From assembly GCA_030529845.1 (NCBI GenBank), contig JAUMWB010000001.1, forward strand, positions 1-64,000: a stretch of DNA of 64,000 nucleotides, written 5' to 3'. The number at the start of each line of letters is the position of its first letter. Position 1 is the first letter of the stretch. Source of the stretch: Rothia sp. (in: high G+C Gram-positive bacteria) (lineage in GTDB: Bacteria; Actinomycetota; Actinomycetes; Actinomycetales; Micrococcaceae). Shown in pieces: positions 45,447 to 54,600 of this stretch. The notes below the pieces were generated by a model. It had not been told where the DNA came from, did no database searches, and was given only the letters and a program-made list of their open reading frames with translations. The position numbers and the translations under genes were made by a program.

Positions 45447-46391
45447 GTGGTGAACAGAAGTAAAGAAATGATCTTTGAGGCAGTTCAGCTCTACTATGTA
45501 GAGCACCTTACAATGGGCGCAATTGCCAGCAGGTTAGGGGTGTCTCGCCCTACCGTCTCCCGTCTACTCAAAGAAGCCCGTGAAACCGGTCTTGTGAGCA
45601 TCCGTATTAATGAGGCTCATCGACCTAAAAAACCCCTTGAGCAGCGTCTGGCTGACCTCTATCGCGTCCGTACTCAGGTTGTCCCACTGCCTGCTCATGC
45701 CTCAGATGCTATGGCTCTGCGCACAGTTACTGCCGCAGCGGCAACCCTGTTGGATTCCTTGATGGTATCGGGAACTACCTTGGGTGTGGCGTGGGGTTCT
45801 ACCGTCACTGAGCTTGCCCAGTTTTTGCCCAAACGCCCCTTAGAAGATGTGACTATTGTGCAGCTCAATGGGGCGGGTAATGCTCACCATACAGGTATTC
45901 CCTATTCGGGTGCGATTTTGGGTCATATCGCCTCTGCCTACGAGGCGCAAATGGTTCATTTTCCCGTTCCTGCTTTCTTCGATTACGCAGAAACCAAGGC
46001 TGCTATGTGGCGGGAGCGTAGCGTGCGCGGCGTGCTAGCGGTGCAGCGTAGCGCTGATATTGCCCTCTTCGGCGTGGGTGCCTTTGGTGGTGCTATTCCC
46101 TCCCATGTTTACTCTGGTGGTTATTTTGATCCGGATCAGCTGGCGGGGCTACGTTCAGAGGGCATTGTGGGGGATATGTGTACGGTTATGGTGCGTGAGG
46201 ATGGTACCTGGGCGGACCTGGCAGTTAACGCCAGGGCAACAGGCCCCACTCCGGCAGAGCTAACCCGTATTGGTAGGCGGATTTGTGTGGCGACTGGGGT
46301 TCACCGTGCTGCTGCCCTACGTGGGGCACTGAGGACCGGTGCCATAACAGACCTGGTGGTGGGGCAAACTCTGGCAGAGCAGTTGGTCTAA
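45447..46391 (+). CDS. SorC/DeoR-type regulator, probable glp regulator
   Basis: The 314-residue protein has an N-terminal helix-turn-helix (TMGAIASRLGVSRPTVSRLLKEARETG) and a C-terminal sugar-phosphate-binding domain of the SorC type (LGVAWGSTVTELAQFLP, VQLNGAGNAHHTG, GIVGDMCTVMVREDG). It is divergent from glpD with a 103-base gap, so control of the glp genes with glycerol-3-phosphate as effector is likely. No Shine-Dalgarno is seen before the tandem GTGGTG start. TGAAC repeats at 45386, 45419 and 45451 could be half-sites. Confidence 0.85.
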   Translation: MVNRSKEMIFEAVQLYYVEHLTMGAIASRLGVSRPTVSRLLKEARETGLVSIRINEAHRPKKPLEQRLADLYRVRTQVVPLPAHASDAMALRTVTAAAATLLDSLMVSGTTLGVAWGSTVTELAQFLPKRPLEDVTIVQLNGAGNAHHTGIPYSGAILGHIASAYEAQMVHFPVPAFFDYAETKAAMWRERSVRGVLAVQRSADIALFGVGAFGGAIPSHVYSGGYFDPDQLAGLRSEGIVGDMCTVMVREDGTWADLAVNARATGPTPAELTRIGRRICVATGVHRAAALRGALRTGAITDLVVGQTLAEQLV

Positions 46392-46475
46392 CTGCCGGCT
46401 GGGAAGGGGAGCCTTTGAAGAGAGCTTTTGGATATGCCTCTTTGGGGAACCCGATAGTGGTTATGGATAATAAAT

Positions 46476-46495
46476 AAGTTACTCTTGAGTAACTT
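46476..46495. promoter_or_regulatory. perfect palindrome upstream of the beta-propeller gene
   Basis: AAGTTACTC (46476-46484), TT, GAGTAACTT (46487-46495): perfect 9-bp arms with a 2-base spacer. It lies 82 bases before the GTG of the propeller-like gene in an A+T-rich stretch. The GTTACT..AGTAAC form suggests a TetR-like or similar dimeric repressor; none is encoded next to it. Confidence 0.6.
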
Positions 46496-46577
46496 AGGGG
46501 AATAGTTTATTCCTTGAACTGCTGGCAAATACAAACTCTGCCAGCGCAAGATCCATACGCTCTCACCTGGAGACACC

Positions 46578-47960
46578 GTGACTACACTTCACTACAACGC
46601 CGAGGTTAACCCCCACCTGGGTGCCCCCGGCGTTACCACCATGCACGGGGATGCACAGGCATCTGACTGCACCCCCTACGCCGGGCCCGGCGCTAACCGC
46701 TGGAATATTAAAAACACCTACCTGGGCGGTGCCTGCCCCACCGTGCTGGTTGGTTCAGACCACTTCGTCCAGGTGCTCTGTACCCAGATTTTCTCAGACA
46801 AGCTACAGATGCTTGTGCCCAAAATTGTCATCCTTGACCCTGCTGGCAATGAACTGGCAAAGTTGGACCTGCCCAAAGGCGCTCTGCTGGGTGGGGTCTA
46901 CGCCTACCTGGATGCCCAGAACCGTATGGTGCTGGTAGACGGTAGCAATACCCTCATCCGCATCGCCCACTCAGCAGACGGCAGACGTCTATGGGTAGAT
47001 TCCCGCATTGATCTCTCTGGCATGCTTTCTATCGTCAAGGGCGACCAGGTTGTTGGTCTGGTTCCTGACTGGCAGGGTAGGGTTTGGGTTGCCTCTAAAA
47101 ACGGTGCTATCGGCGTGGTGGATGCTGAACGCGGCGTGGTGCGCGCAACCCTGCTTCGGAGCGGGTCCGCCTCAGCTACCGAACGAATCGACAACTCCAT
47201 TTCTGCCTGCCCCAGCGGCGTCAGCGTCGTAACTTCCCATGCCATCTACATGCTGACCGCAGGTAAGAACGGCGCCCCCCTTGTGTCATGGAGCCGCACC
47301 TACGATCGCGGATCTGCCCGTAAGCCCGGCAAACTTGCCTGGGGCTCTGGTGCTTCCCCTACTTTCTTCGGACCTAACGGTTCTGACTACGTCATGCTGA
47401 CCGATAACGCTGATGTGCAAGAAAACGTTATTATCTACCGCACCGCAGACGGCAAAGAAGTAGGTAGGGCAGGTCTCTTTGCCCACGGTGCATCGGGCAC
47501 AGAAAATTCTATGATTGGCATAGGCAATACTGTTGTAGGAGCCAATACCTTTGGCTACCCCTACCCCAAGTACCCGGACGGCGCAGGACGCTCTGTGCCT
47601 GCCAGTGCTCTTTTTGCTCCCGGCATGGAGCGTTGGGATATCACTGCCCAGGGGCTTCGGCAGGTATGGAACCGTAGGGACGTCTACTCTGCTGCTGTGC
47701 CCCGTTATTCCACTGCCGATGGAATCATCTACACCTGCGAACGGCGCCGAGGTCCTGCCGGGCTGGCAGATGGTGCCTATGCACACGCGGTTGCTATTGA
47801 CATGAAAACAGGCAGAACCCTGCACGAGCAGCGCTTGCCAAACCACGTCAGCATTGTGCTCGGTGGCGGTGACACCTTGCAGATGGTGGGAACTATTGAC
47901 GCTTATGGCACCTGGTGGCAGGGTACCGTCACTGGCGTTTACCGAATTTCTAAGGCTTAG
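46578..47960 (+). CDS. unrecognised protein, beta-propeller-like
   Basis: The 460-residue protein has no signal peptide or membrane segment. It shows loosely repeated beta-strand blocks of the kind seen in six- or seven-bladed propellers (IVILDPAGNELAKLDLP, LVDGSNTLIRI, GRVWVASKNGAIGVVDAERG, NVIIYRTADGKEVGRAGL, AVAIDMKTGRTLHEQRLP). I do not recognise a named family. The GTG start follows TGGAGA. It is 14 bases before a Tat-signal protein and the two look like an operon, so a joint role is likely. With no export signal of its own it is presumably cytosolic. Confidence 0.75.
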   Translation: MTTLHYNAEVNPHLGAPGVTTMHGDAQASDCTPYAGPGANRWNIKNTYLGGACPTVLVGSDHFVQVLCTQIFSDKLQMLVPKIVILDPAGNELAKLDLPKGALLGGVYAYLDAQNRMVLVDGSNTLIRIAHSADGRRLWVDSRIDLSGMLSIVKGDQVVGLVPDWQGRVWVASKNGAIGVVDAERGVVRATLLRSGSASATERIDNSISACPSGVSVVTSHAIYMLTAGKNGAPLVSWSRTYDRGSARKPGKLAWGSGASPTFFGPNGSDYVMLTDNADVQENVIIYRTADGKEVGRAGLFAHGASGTENSMIGIGNTVVGANTFGYPYPKYPDGAGRSVPASALFAPGMERWDITAQGLRQVWNRRDVYSAAVPRYSTADGIIYTCERRRGPAGLADGAYAHAVAIDMKTGRTLHEQRLPNHVSIVLGGGDTLQMVGTIDAYGTWWQGTVTGVYRISKA

Positions 47961-47974
47961 GGAGTAAAAGAAAG

Positions 47975-48643
47975 ATGACTTCACTGAATCGCCGTGCAGC
48001 TGTGCGTGCGGCTTCATTGGCAACCGTGGCGACGGTGACTGGAGCAAGTGCAGCTGAGGCAAGTCTCAGGTATCAGATGATGCCCCAGCGGACTGTGCGT
48101 CCTTCTGGGGGTGCTACTCGTCAGGTTGCTCCTGCACCTGCTGTAGTGGTGCAGGGAACTACCGAGATCCTGTGGGATGAGCCGTCGGTTAAGCTCAGTT
48201 TTGCCGGTCATAGAGGGGCAAGTATTAGCAATGCTGCCCGCACTGTTACCGCCCATTTGCGTCAGGTTCCGGTAAGTCTGACTATTGCTAATGACGGTAA
48301 TCGTGCTCTACCTGCTGGGGCTGAGGTTTTGGTGCGTTCTGTGTTGGTTGACGATGCGGGTCTGGTGACCGGCAGCCGGCAGCCTGTACTGGTGGTGGGT
48401 GCTCATAACCGTTTGAACGGGTTGATTGGTTTTAGCCAGCGCCCTGATGCCTCGGTGATGACTCTGCCGCGGGGGCTTGCTCCCGGTGCAACCTTGACGG
48501 TGGATATGAAGTTAGAGTTAGCGGCTCGCTTGACCCAGAAGCAGGTGCGTCAGGTGCAGCTTCTGGCGGTAACGACAGTTAGTTTCCATCATTTTGGTTA
48601 CTTTGAGGCTCAGTCGCCTGAGGCTTTGATGAGTGCCCTCTAG
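47975..48643 (+). CDS. unrecognised exported protein with Tat-like signal
   Basis: The 222-residue protein starts with NRRAAVRAASLATVATVTG, a twin-arginine-type signal, followed by a likely cleavage after AEA. The mature part is beta-strand rich with alternating hydrophobic residues and looks Ig-like (VPVSLTIANDGNRALPAGAEVLVRSVLV). No lipobox or sortase signal is present, so it would be released or peripheral. It lies directly downstream of the propeller-like gene and may share its promoter. I cannot name a family. Confidence 0.7.
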   Translation: MTSLNRRAAVRAASLATVATVTGASAAEASLRYQMMPQRTVRPSGGATRQVAPAPAVVVQGTTEILWDEPSVKLSFAGHRGASISNAARTVTAHLRQVPVSLTIANDGNRALPAGAEVLVRSVLVDDAGLVTGSRQPVLVVGAHNRLNGLIGFSQRPDASVMTLPRGLAPGATLTVDMKLELAARLTQKQVRQVQLLAVTTVSFHHFGYFEAQSPEALMSAL

Positions 48644-48654
48644 CGAGTTAGTGC

Positions 48655-49587
48655 TTATTGGTGCCCGTCTGTACTGCCTGTGAGGGTGGGTGCGGCGGGC
48701 ACTGCCGCTTTAAGGGCTTCTTTGACGGCGCGAATGGCGGGTTGGTTGATGCTTTCGGTGCGGACTGTCACGAAGATCTTGCGTTCGGGTTCACCTGGTA
48801 GGGGGAGTGCTTTGATGCCTGCTTGTGTGAGTAGGTCTGGTTCTGTGGAGGGTAGGGCGAAGCTGGGGAGGATGGCTGCGGCGCCGCTGGCTGCTAGCAG
48901 TAGGTGGGTGCCTAAATCGTCGATGACGTAGCGGATGTGGGGTTCAAAGCCTGCTGCTCGGCACTGGTTGATGGCCCAGGTTCGGGAGGTGTTGTGGGCT
49001 CCTTCAAAGACCCAGGGCAGGTGGGCTGCTTGGGCAAGTTCGGTAATGGGGGAGCTGGCAGCAAGGACTAGGTTGAGGGCGTCTTCGGTGAGGAGCTCAG
49101 AGGTGAGCTCGGGGTACTCGGGAATGTAGTGGTGGGGGTAAGACTCAGCAATTACCAGGTCGAACTCCCTACTGCGGGTCAGGGACAGGCCGGTCTCCGG
49201 GTCAATCTGAACCACATGTAGCTGTACCTGCGGGGCATGCTCCGCAAGATGGGCCAGTGTGCCCGGTAGTAGAGCCTTGGCGGCTGACTGGAAGATCGCC
49301 AGTCGCACCTGCCCGGCAGGCACCCCCTCCAAGAGGGTGATGCGGGTGTGGGCGGCGTCCAGCTCCTTCAAAATATTGCGGGTGCTTTCCACTAAAATCA
49401 GGGCCTCGGTGGTCAGCTCCACCCGGCGCCCCACCTTGCGCAGCAGGGGAGTGCCCACCTCTTTTTCCAGCGTCGTAATTTGCTGGGAAATAGCAGAGGA
49501 CGTCAGATGCAGGGCCTTGGCTGTTGCGGCCAGTGTGCCGCGCTCATGAATCTCAAGCAACATGGCCAGACGGCGCAAATCGTACAT
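48655..49587 (-). CDS. LysR-family regulator, probable putA regulator
   Basis: The 310-residue protein has an N-terminal HTH (LRRLAMLLEIHERGTLAATAKALHLTSSAISQQITTLEKEVG) and a periplasmic-binding-like effector domain. It is transcribed divergently from putA with a 178-base gap rich in A+T, the usual place for a LysR site. Control of proline catabolism is inferred from that position. AGGAG precedes the ATG. Confidence 0.88.
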   Translation of the reverse strand: MYDLRRLAMLLEIHERGTLAATAKALHLTSSAISQQITTLEKEVGTPLLRKVGRRVELTTEALILVESTRNILKELDAAHTRITLLEGVPAGQVRLAIFQSAAKALLPGTLAHLAEHAPQVQLHVVQIDPETGLSLTRSREFDLVIAESYPHHYIPEYPELTSELLTEDALNLVLAASSPITELAQAAHLPWVFEGAHNTSRTWAINQCRAAGFEPHIRYVIDDLGTHLLLAASGAAAILPSFALPSTEPDLLTQAGIKALPLPGEPERKIFVTVRTESINQPAIRAVKEALKAAVPAAPTLTGSTDGHQ

Positions 49588-49765
49588 GGTGCACTCCTGG
49601 TTGCGGGGTGGAAAGCGTCACGAATACAGGTTAGCAGAACTAAACATACTGCCTAAATAATATTCATTTTTTCTAATAGTGTAACTTATACCCAAAGATG
49701 GTGAAATAGATAACAAGACACAAAGTTCACCCCGCCCCCGCGCGGGCTAGCAGGAGGTACCACCC

Positions 49766-52700
49766 TTGGCACAGCCTTTTAGCGATACTCACCACCAGCA
49801 ACTAGCTGACCAGGCCGTCCAGCTTGTCGCCGACTGGGTCAAAGAAGCCCAGAATATCCCCGCCGATCCCGCAGCAGAGAAGCTGGCAGGCGTGCTCAAA
49901 GACCCCAACGGCCTGGAATTTACCGTAGGCTTCGTCGATGGCGTAGTACGCCCCGAAGACCAGTCCGTGGCCGGTAAGAACCTGGGCCGTATTGCCCCCA
50001 TCGTCCCCTCCTTCCTGCCCTGGTACATGAAGAGCGCAGTAGGCCTAGGTGGCAAGCTGGCCGCGAAAGCCTCCTGGCCCACCGTGCCCATTGCCCGCAC
50101 CGTCCTGCGTCAGATGGTCGGCCACCTAATTGTCGATGCCCGCGACGAAAAGCTGGGCCCTGCAATCAAACACCTGACCGCAAGCGGTAACAAGCTCAAC
50201 ATCAACCTGCTGGGCGAAGCTGTGCTCGGTGACCGAGAAGCTGAGCGACGCCTGACCGAAACCAAGCGCCTGCTGGCCCGCGACGACGTCGACTATGTTT
50301 CCATCAAGGTTTCCTCGGTATCTGGTCCCCACTCCCATTGGGCTTTTGAGGAAGTCGTGGACGAAGCCGTCCGCCGTCTGACCCCCCTCTACGAGCTGGC
50401 CGCTAACTCTCCTGCCCAGAAGTTCATCAACCTGGATATGGAAGAGTACAAGGATCTGGATATGACCATCGAGGTCTTCACCAAGATCCTGGACCAGCCT
50501 CACCTGAAGAACCTGGAAGCAGGCATCGTGCTGCAGGCCTACCTGCCCGATACCCTAGCTGCTATGCAGCGCCTGCAGGAATGGGCCGCCAAGCGCGTCG
50601 AAGCAGGCGGAGCCCGTATCAAGGTGCGCCTGGTCAAGGGTGCCAACCTCTCTATGGAAAAGGTTGAAGCGGCAGTACACGGCTGGCCCCTGACCACCTG
50701 CGACTCCAAGCAGGACTCAGATACTAACTACAAGCGCATCCTCAACTACGCCCTGCAGCCCGAGCACACCAAGAACATCCGCCTGGGCGTTGCCGGCCAC
50801 AACCTCTTCGACGTAGCCTTCGCCCTGCTGCTGGCGGAAGACCGCGGTGTTGAAAAGGACATCGAGTTCGAAATGCTCATCGGCATGGCATCCCAGCAGG
50901 CCGAGGTTATCCGCCAGCGTGTAGGCCACCTGCTGCTCTACACCCCCGTGGTGCGCCCCGAAGAGTTCGACGTCGCCATCTCCTACCTGGTTCGCCGCCT
51001 GGAAGAGAATGCCTCCAGTGAGAACTTCATGAGTGCCGTCTTCGACCTAGACTCTTCTCCCGCCCTCTTTGAGCGCGAGAAGAACCGCTTCTTGCGCTCC
51101 CTGAACGAGGTCACCGATGAGGTGCAGCCCCCGCAACGCACCCAGAATCGTCTGGAAGAAACCGAAGGGAACGTCTTCAAGCCCGCCGACGGCACCTTTG
51201 AAAACACCCCCGATACCGACCCTGCCCTGGCCGGGAACCGTGAGTGGGGCCGCGCCATCCTGGAGCGTTCAAAGACCACCCAGATCGGTATCGAAACCCT
51301 GGCTGCTAACGAGCTGGGCTCTGCCGAGGACGCCGAAACCCTGGTTGCCGAGACCGTTGCAGCAGGCGAGGCATGGGGTGCTCGCCCAGCTTCTGAGCGT
51401 GCCGAAATCCTACGTAAGGTAGCGGTAGCCCTGGCTGTTCGTCGCGGTGACTTCATGGAAATCATGGCCCACGAGGCCGGTAAGACCCTGGACCAGGGTG
51501 ACGTTGAAGTTTCAGAAGCCGTTGACTTCGCCTACTATTACGCCATGCTGGCAGAGCGCCTGGACTCAGTAGACGGCGCCCAGCACCGCCCGGTCAAGCT
51601 GACCCTGGTCATCCCGCCGTGGAACTTCCCCACCGCAATCCCCGTCGGCGGCGTTATCTCCGCCCTGGCAGCGGGTTCAGCGGTTATCTTCAAGCCCGCC
51701 TCCAACACCGCCCGTATCGGCGCCCTGATTGCTGAAGTGCTTTGGGAGGCTGGTGTGCCTCGTGAGGCCCTACGCCTGGTCAAGGTGACCGACCGTGACG
51801 CCGGTTCAAAGATGATCGCCCACCCCGCTGTTGACCGTCTCATTCTGACCGGTGGCTATGAGACCGCTGAGATGTTCCGATCCTGGCGTAAGGATCTGCC
51901 CCTCTTCGGTGAGACCTCCGGTAAGAACTCCATCATCGTCACTCCCAACGCCGACCTCGACCTGGCGGTCAAGGACGTCGTCTACTCAGCCTTCGGCCAC
52001 GCAGGCCAGAAGTGCTCGGCGGCCTCCACCGTGATTCTGGTTGGTTCGGTCGGGCAGTCTAAGCGCTTCTACAACCAGCTGGTTGACGCCGTGAAGTCCC
52101 TGCACGTTGCCCACCCCCAGGACATCGAATCAGAGATGGGGCCCGTCATCGAGAAGCCCGAGGGTAAACTCAAGCGCGGCCTGACTACCCTGGGTGAGGG
52201 TGAAACCTGGATTATCAAGCCCGAACAGCTCGATGAGACCGGACGCCTCTGGTCACCAGGTGTGCGCGCAGGCGTCAAGCCCGGCAGTGAATACCACCTG
52301 ACCGAGTACTTCGGCCCCATCCTGGGCGTCATGAAGGCAGCAACCCTCGAAGAGGCTATCGAACTGCAGAACGCCACCGACTACGGTCTGACCGCAGGCC
52401 TGCACTCCCTGGATTCCGGTGAACTGGAACTCTGGCTCTCCAAGGTTCAGGCAGGTAACCTCTACGTCAACCGCGGTATCACCGGCGCTATCGTGCAGCG
52501 TCAGCCCTTCGGTGGCTGGAAGAAGTCCACCGTAGGTTCTGGCACCAAGGCCGGCGGCCCCAACTACCTGGTTGCCCTCTCCGACTGGGAAACCGCAGAA
52601 TCCACCGCCACCACCGCCCCCTCACACGCGGGCGTCCGCTCCATCCTGGCTGCCCTGCGCGAACCCACCGCCACCAACGACGGCTCCCTGGATATGCTGG

Positions 52701-53251
52701 CCCGTGCAGCCAGCTCCGATGCCGAAGCCTGGGCTACCGAATTCGGCGTAGGTCACGACCCCAGCCAGCTGGGCGTTGAGCGCAACATCCTGCGCTACCT
52801 ACCCACCACTGTTCAGGTACGACTGGACGAGAACGGCGACCGCGACCGTGCCCTGCGCGTGCTCCTTGCAGGTGTAGCAGCCGGTGCCACCATCGAGTTC
52901 TCCACCGGCCAGAGCATCCCGGTAGCTGTTGCCGGTGCCCTGCACAGCGCAGGCGTCACCCTGCTTGACCAGAGCGACGCCGCCTACCGGGCTTCGCTGG
53001 CCAAGATTGCAAAGACTCCCTCACAGCAGCTTGAGGGGACCGCCTTCGAAGGTGCCCGCATCCGCTACATCGGTAGCGATGCCACCAGCATCTACGAGGC
53101 ACTCGACGGCCGCCCCGACATCGCGGTCTACTTCCAGCCTGTCACCGAAGCCGGCCGCATTGAGATGCTGCCCTTCGTGCGCGAGCAGGCAGTCTCCATC
53201 ACCGCCCACCGCTTCGGTAACCCCTACAAGTTCTCTGAGGGTGTGATCTAA
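49766..53251 (+). CDS. putA: bifunctional proline dehydrogenase / glutamate-semialdehyde dehydrogenase
   Basis: The 1161-residue protein has a proline dehydrogenase barrel (residues about 80-450; SIKVSSVSGPHSHWAFE, RIKVRLVKGANLSMEKV, GVAGHNLFDVAFA, RQRVGHLLLYTP) and an aldehyde dehydrogenase domain (about 520-1000; IPPWNFPTAIPVGG, LTGGYETAEMFRSW, FGHAGQKCSAAS with the catalytic Cys). It oxidises proline to glutamate. No N-terminal DNA-binding domain is present. The start is a TTG (49766-49768) eight bases after a strong AGGAGG, a clear case where the ribosome site decides the start. Confidence 0.95.
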   Translation: MAQPFSDTHHQQLADQAVQLVADWVKEAQNIPADPAAEKLAGVLKDPNGLEFTVGFVDGVVRPEDQSVAGKNLGRIAPIVPSFLPWYMKSAVGLGGKLAAKASWPTVPIARTVLRQMVGHLIVDARDEKLGPAIKHLTASGNKLNINLLGEAVLGDREAERRLTETKRLLARDDVDYVSIKVSSVSGPHSHWAFEEVVDEAVRRLTPLYELAANSPAQKFINLDMEEYKDLDMTIEVFTKILDQPHLKNLEAGIVLQAYLPDTLAAMQRLQEWAAKRVEAGGARIKVRLVKGANLSMEKVEAAVHGWPLTTCDSKQDSDTNYKRILNYALQPEHTKNIRLGVAGHNLFDVAFALLLAEDRGVEKDIEFEMLIGMASQQAEVIRQRVGHLLLYTPVVRPEEFDVAISYLVRRLEENASSENFMSAVFDLDSSPALFEREKNRFLRSLNEVTDEVQPPQRTQNRLEETEGNVFKPADGTFENTPDTDPALAGNREWGRAILERSKTTQIGIETLAANELGSAEDAETLVAETVAAGEAWGARPASERAEILRKVAVALAVRRGDFMEIMAHEAGKTLDQGDVEVSEAVDFAYYYAMLAERLDSVDGAQHRPVKLTLVIPPWNFPTAIPVGGVISALAAGSAVIFKPASNTARIGALIAEVLWEAGVPREALRLVKVTDRDAGSKMIAHPAVDRLILTGGYETAEMFRSWRKDLPLFGETSGKNSIIVTPNADLDLAVKDVVYSAFGHAGQKCSAASTVILVGSVGQSKRFYNQLVDAVKSLHVAHPQDIESEMGPVIEKPEGKLKRGLTTLGEGETWIIKPEQLDETGRLWSPGVRAGVKPGSEYHLTEYFGPILGVMKAATLEEAIELQNATDYGLTAGLHSLDSGELELWLSKVQAGNLYVNRGITGAIVQRQPFGGWKKSTVGSGTKAGGPNYLVALSDWETAESTATTAPSHAGVRSILAALREPTATNDGSLDMLARAASSDAEAWATEFGVGHDPSQLGVERNILRYLPTTVQVRLDENGDRDRALRVLLAGVAAGATIEFSTGQSIPVAVAGALHSAGVTLLDQSDAAYRASLAKIAKTPSQQLEGTAFEGARIRYIGSDATSIYEALDGRPDIAVYFQPVTEAGRIEMLPFVREQAVSITAHRFGNPYKFSEGVI

Positions 53252-53263
53252 GAGGTCGCGGTC

Positions 53264-53315
53264 AGGACGCCCCACCCTACTTCCCTTGAGCAGGGGAGCT
53301 AGGGCGGGGCGTCCT
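53264..53315. terminator. terminator after putA with GGACGCC/GGCGTCC arms
   Basis: AGGACGCCCC at 53264-53273 pairs with GGGGCGTCCT at 53306-53315, with inner CCCTA/TAGGG pairs, and TTTT follows at 53315-53318. It belongs to the family of hairpins built on the repeated motif. Confidence 0.85.
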
Positions 53316-53383
53316 TTTCTTTATTTACGAGAAAACCAGCCGGTTTCGGTGGCGCCCGCCACCAGCAGGTGTACCCTGTGTCA

Positions 53384-53429
53384 TATAATCGTTAGGTGAG
53401 AGCTCCTTCTCCCTCGTCGGAGCTCACCT
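53384..53429 (+). promoter_or_regulatory. gcvH promoter -10 box and leader hairpin
   Basis: TATAAT at 53384-53389 is a perfect -10 box; no good -35 is visible. The expected transcript start, near 53396, falls in a hairpin in which AGGTGA (53394-53399) and GCTCC (53402-53406) pair with GGAGC-TCACCT (53419-53429), leaving two bases bulged. It lies 67 bases before the gcvH start. It does not match a glycine riboswitch that I can recognise. Confidence 0.5.
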
Positions 53430-53495
53430 CGTCGAGTTTCACGCACCTCGATCGGCACTCCCACAAAAGTCCCACGAAAGAAAAGGACACCTCCG

Positions 53496-53882
53496 ATGAG
53501 CAACGTTCCTGCAGAACTCAAGTACACCAAAGAGCACGAGTGGGTCAGTGAACTCACCGCTGATGGCACCGTCCGCATCGGCGTCACCGACCACGCACAG
53601 AGCGAACTGGGCGACGTCGTCTACGTTGACCTGCCTGAGGTAGGCGAAACCATCGACGCAGAAGCAACCTTCGGCGAAATCGAATCCACCAAGAGCGTCT
53701 CTGACCTCTTTGCCCCCATCGCTGGTGAAGTTGTTGCCGTTAACGAAGACCTGGCTGATGCCCCCGAAACCGTCAACTCAGACCCCTACGGCGCTGGCTG
53801 GCTCATTGAGGTTCGCCCCAGCGACGCCGCAGATATTGAGGGTCTGCTCTCAGCAGCTGATTACGAGGCAGAAATCGCCTAA
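53496..53882 (+). CDS. gcvH: glycine cleavage system H protein
   Basis: The 128-residue protein has the lipoyl-lysine site [10 protein letters not shown] with Lys66, plus KEHEWV and [19 protein letters not shown]. It shuttles the aminomethyl group between P and T proteins. gcvP and gcvT are not in the window. As in mycobacteria, it leads the gcvH-garA-ftsR-merR cluster. Confidence 0.96.
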   Translation: MSNVPAELKYTKEHEWVSELTADGTVRIGVTDHAQSELGDVVYVDLPEVGETIDAEATFGEIESTKSVSDLFAPIAGEVVAVNEDLADAPETVNSDPYGAGWLIEVRPSDAADIEGLLSAADYEAEIA

Positions 53883-54157
53883 AACCGGCTAGCATGCCCG
53901 GCTGCGACCGCCTGCGAGGGCCGCCTTTTCCATGGGAAAGGGGGCCCTTTTGCTTTCGGTAAAAAACAGGAAAATTTGGTGAGAGAACACGGCGTGAACC
54001 GGGCAGAAATGACGCTAAATGGCTAAGATTAAACGAACGGTTCACTGTTTACCATTTCGTGACCTTGAGCCGCCCGCAGCACATCGCACATAACGTTTGG
54101 ATAACAGGCACAGGACGGGCGTAGACCCGGCGCCCGAAGATATAAGGACGAGACCGT

Positions 54158-54598
54158 ATGGCCCAGCATGAAGCGCACCCGCCCACAAGCACCATTGCCA
54201 TGGTAGCCCTGGGTGTTTCCCAGTCCCACAACCCCACCGCCGAAGAGCGTGACCTGCTGGCAACCCTGCCCGCCGGTTCCGCTGTCCTCATTGGTCTAGA
54301 TGGCCAGTTTAAGGGCGCCCGCTTCCTTCTCAATCCCGAAACTGACGAAGACGGAGCCGACCTGCCTATCATCGCTGGTCGTAGCCCCCAGTCAGACATT
54401 TATCTGGATGACGTCACCGTCTCCCGCCGCCACGCCCTCTTTATCCCTAATGCAGGCAGCTTCATTTTGACCGACGCTGACTCCCTCAACGGCACCTACG
54501 TGAACAAGGACCGTGTAGACGAAGCCTACCTGCGCAACGGCGACGAAATTTATATCGGTAAGTTCCACTTCGCTTTCTATCAGGGCCAGGGGCAGTAG
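54158..54598 (+). CDS. garA: FHA-domain protein, GarA/OdhI-like
   Basis: The 146-residue protein has a C-terminal FHA domain (GRSPQSDIYLDDVTVSRRHALF, DADSLNGTYVN) after a 65-residue leader. Its place after gcvH and before a MerR gene matches garA/odhI, which inhibit 2-oxoglutarate dehydrogenase according to phosphorylation by Ser/Thr kinases. The N-terminal ETTS phospho-motif of mycobacterial and corynebacterial proteins is not visible here, so regulation may differ. A good ribosome site (AAGGACGAG) fixes the start. Confidence 0.85.
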   Translation: MAQHEAHPPTSTIAMVALGVSQSHNPTAEERDLLATLPAGSAVLIGLDGQFKGARFLLNPETDEDGADLPIIAGRSPQSDIYLDDVTVSRRHALFIPNAGSFILTDADSLNGTYVNKDRVDEAYLRNGDEIYIGKFHFAFYQGQGQ

Positions 54599-54600
54599 CT

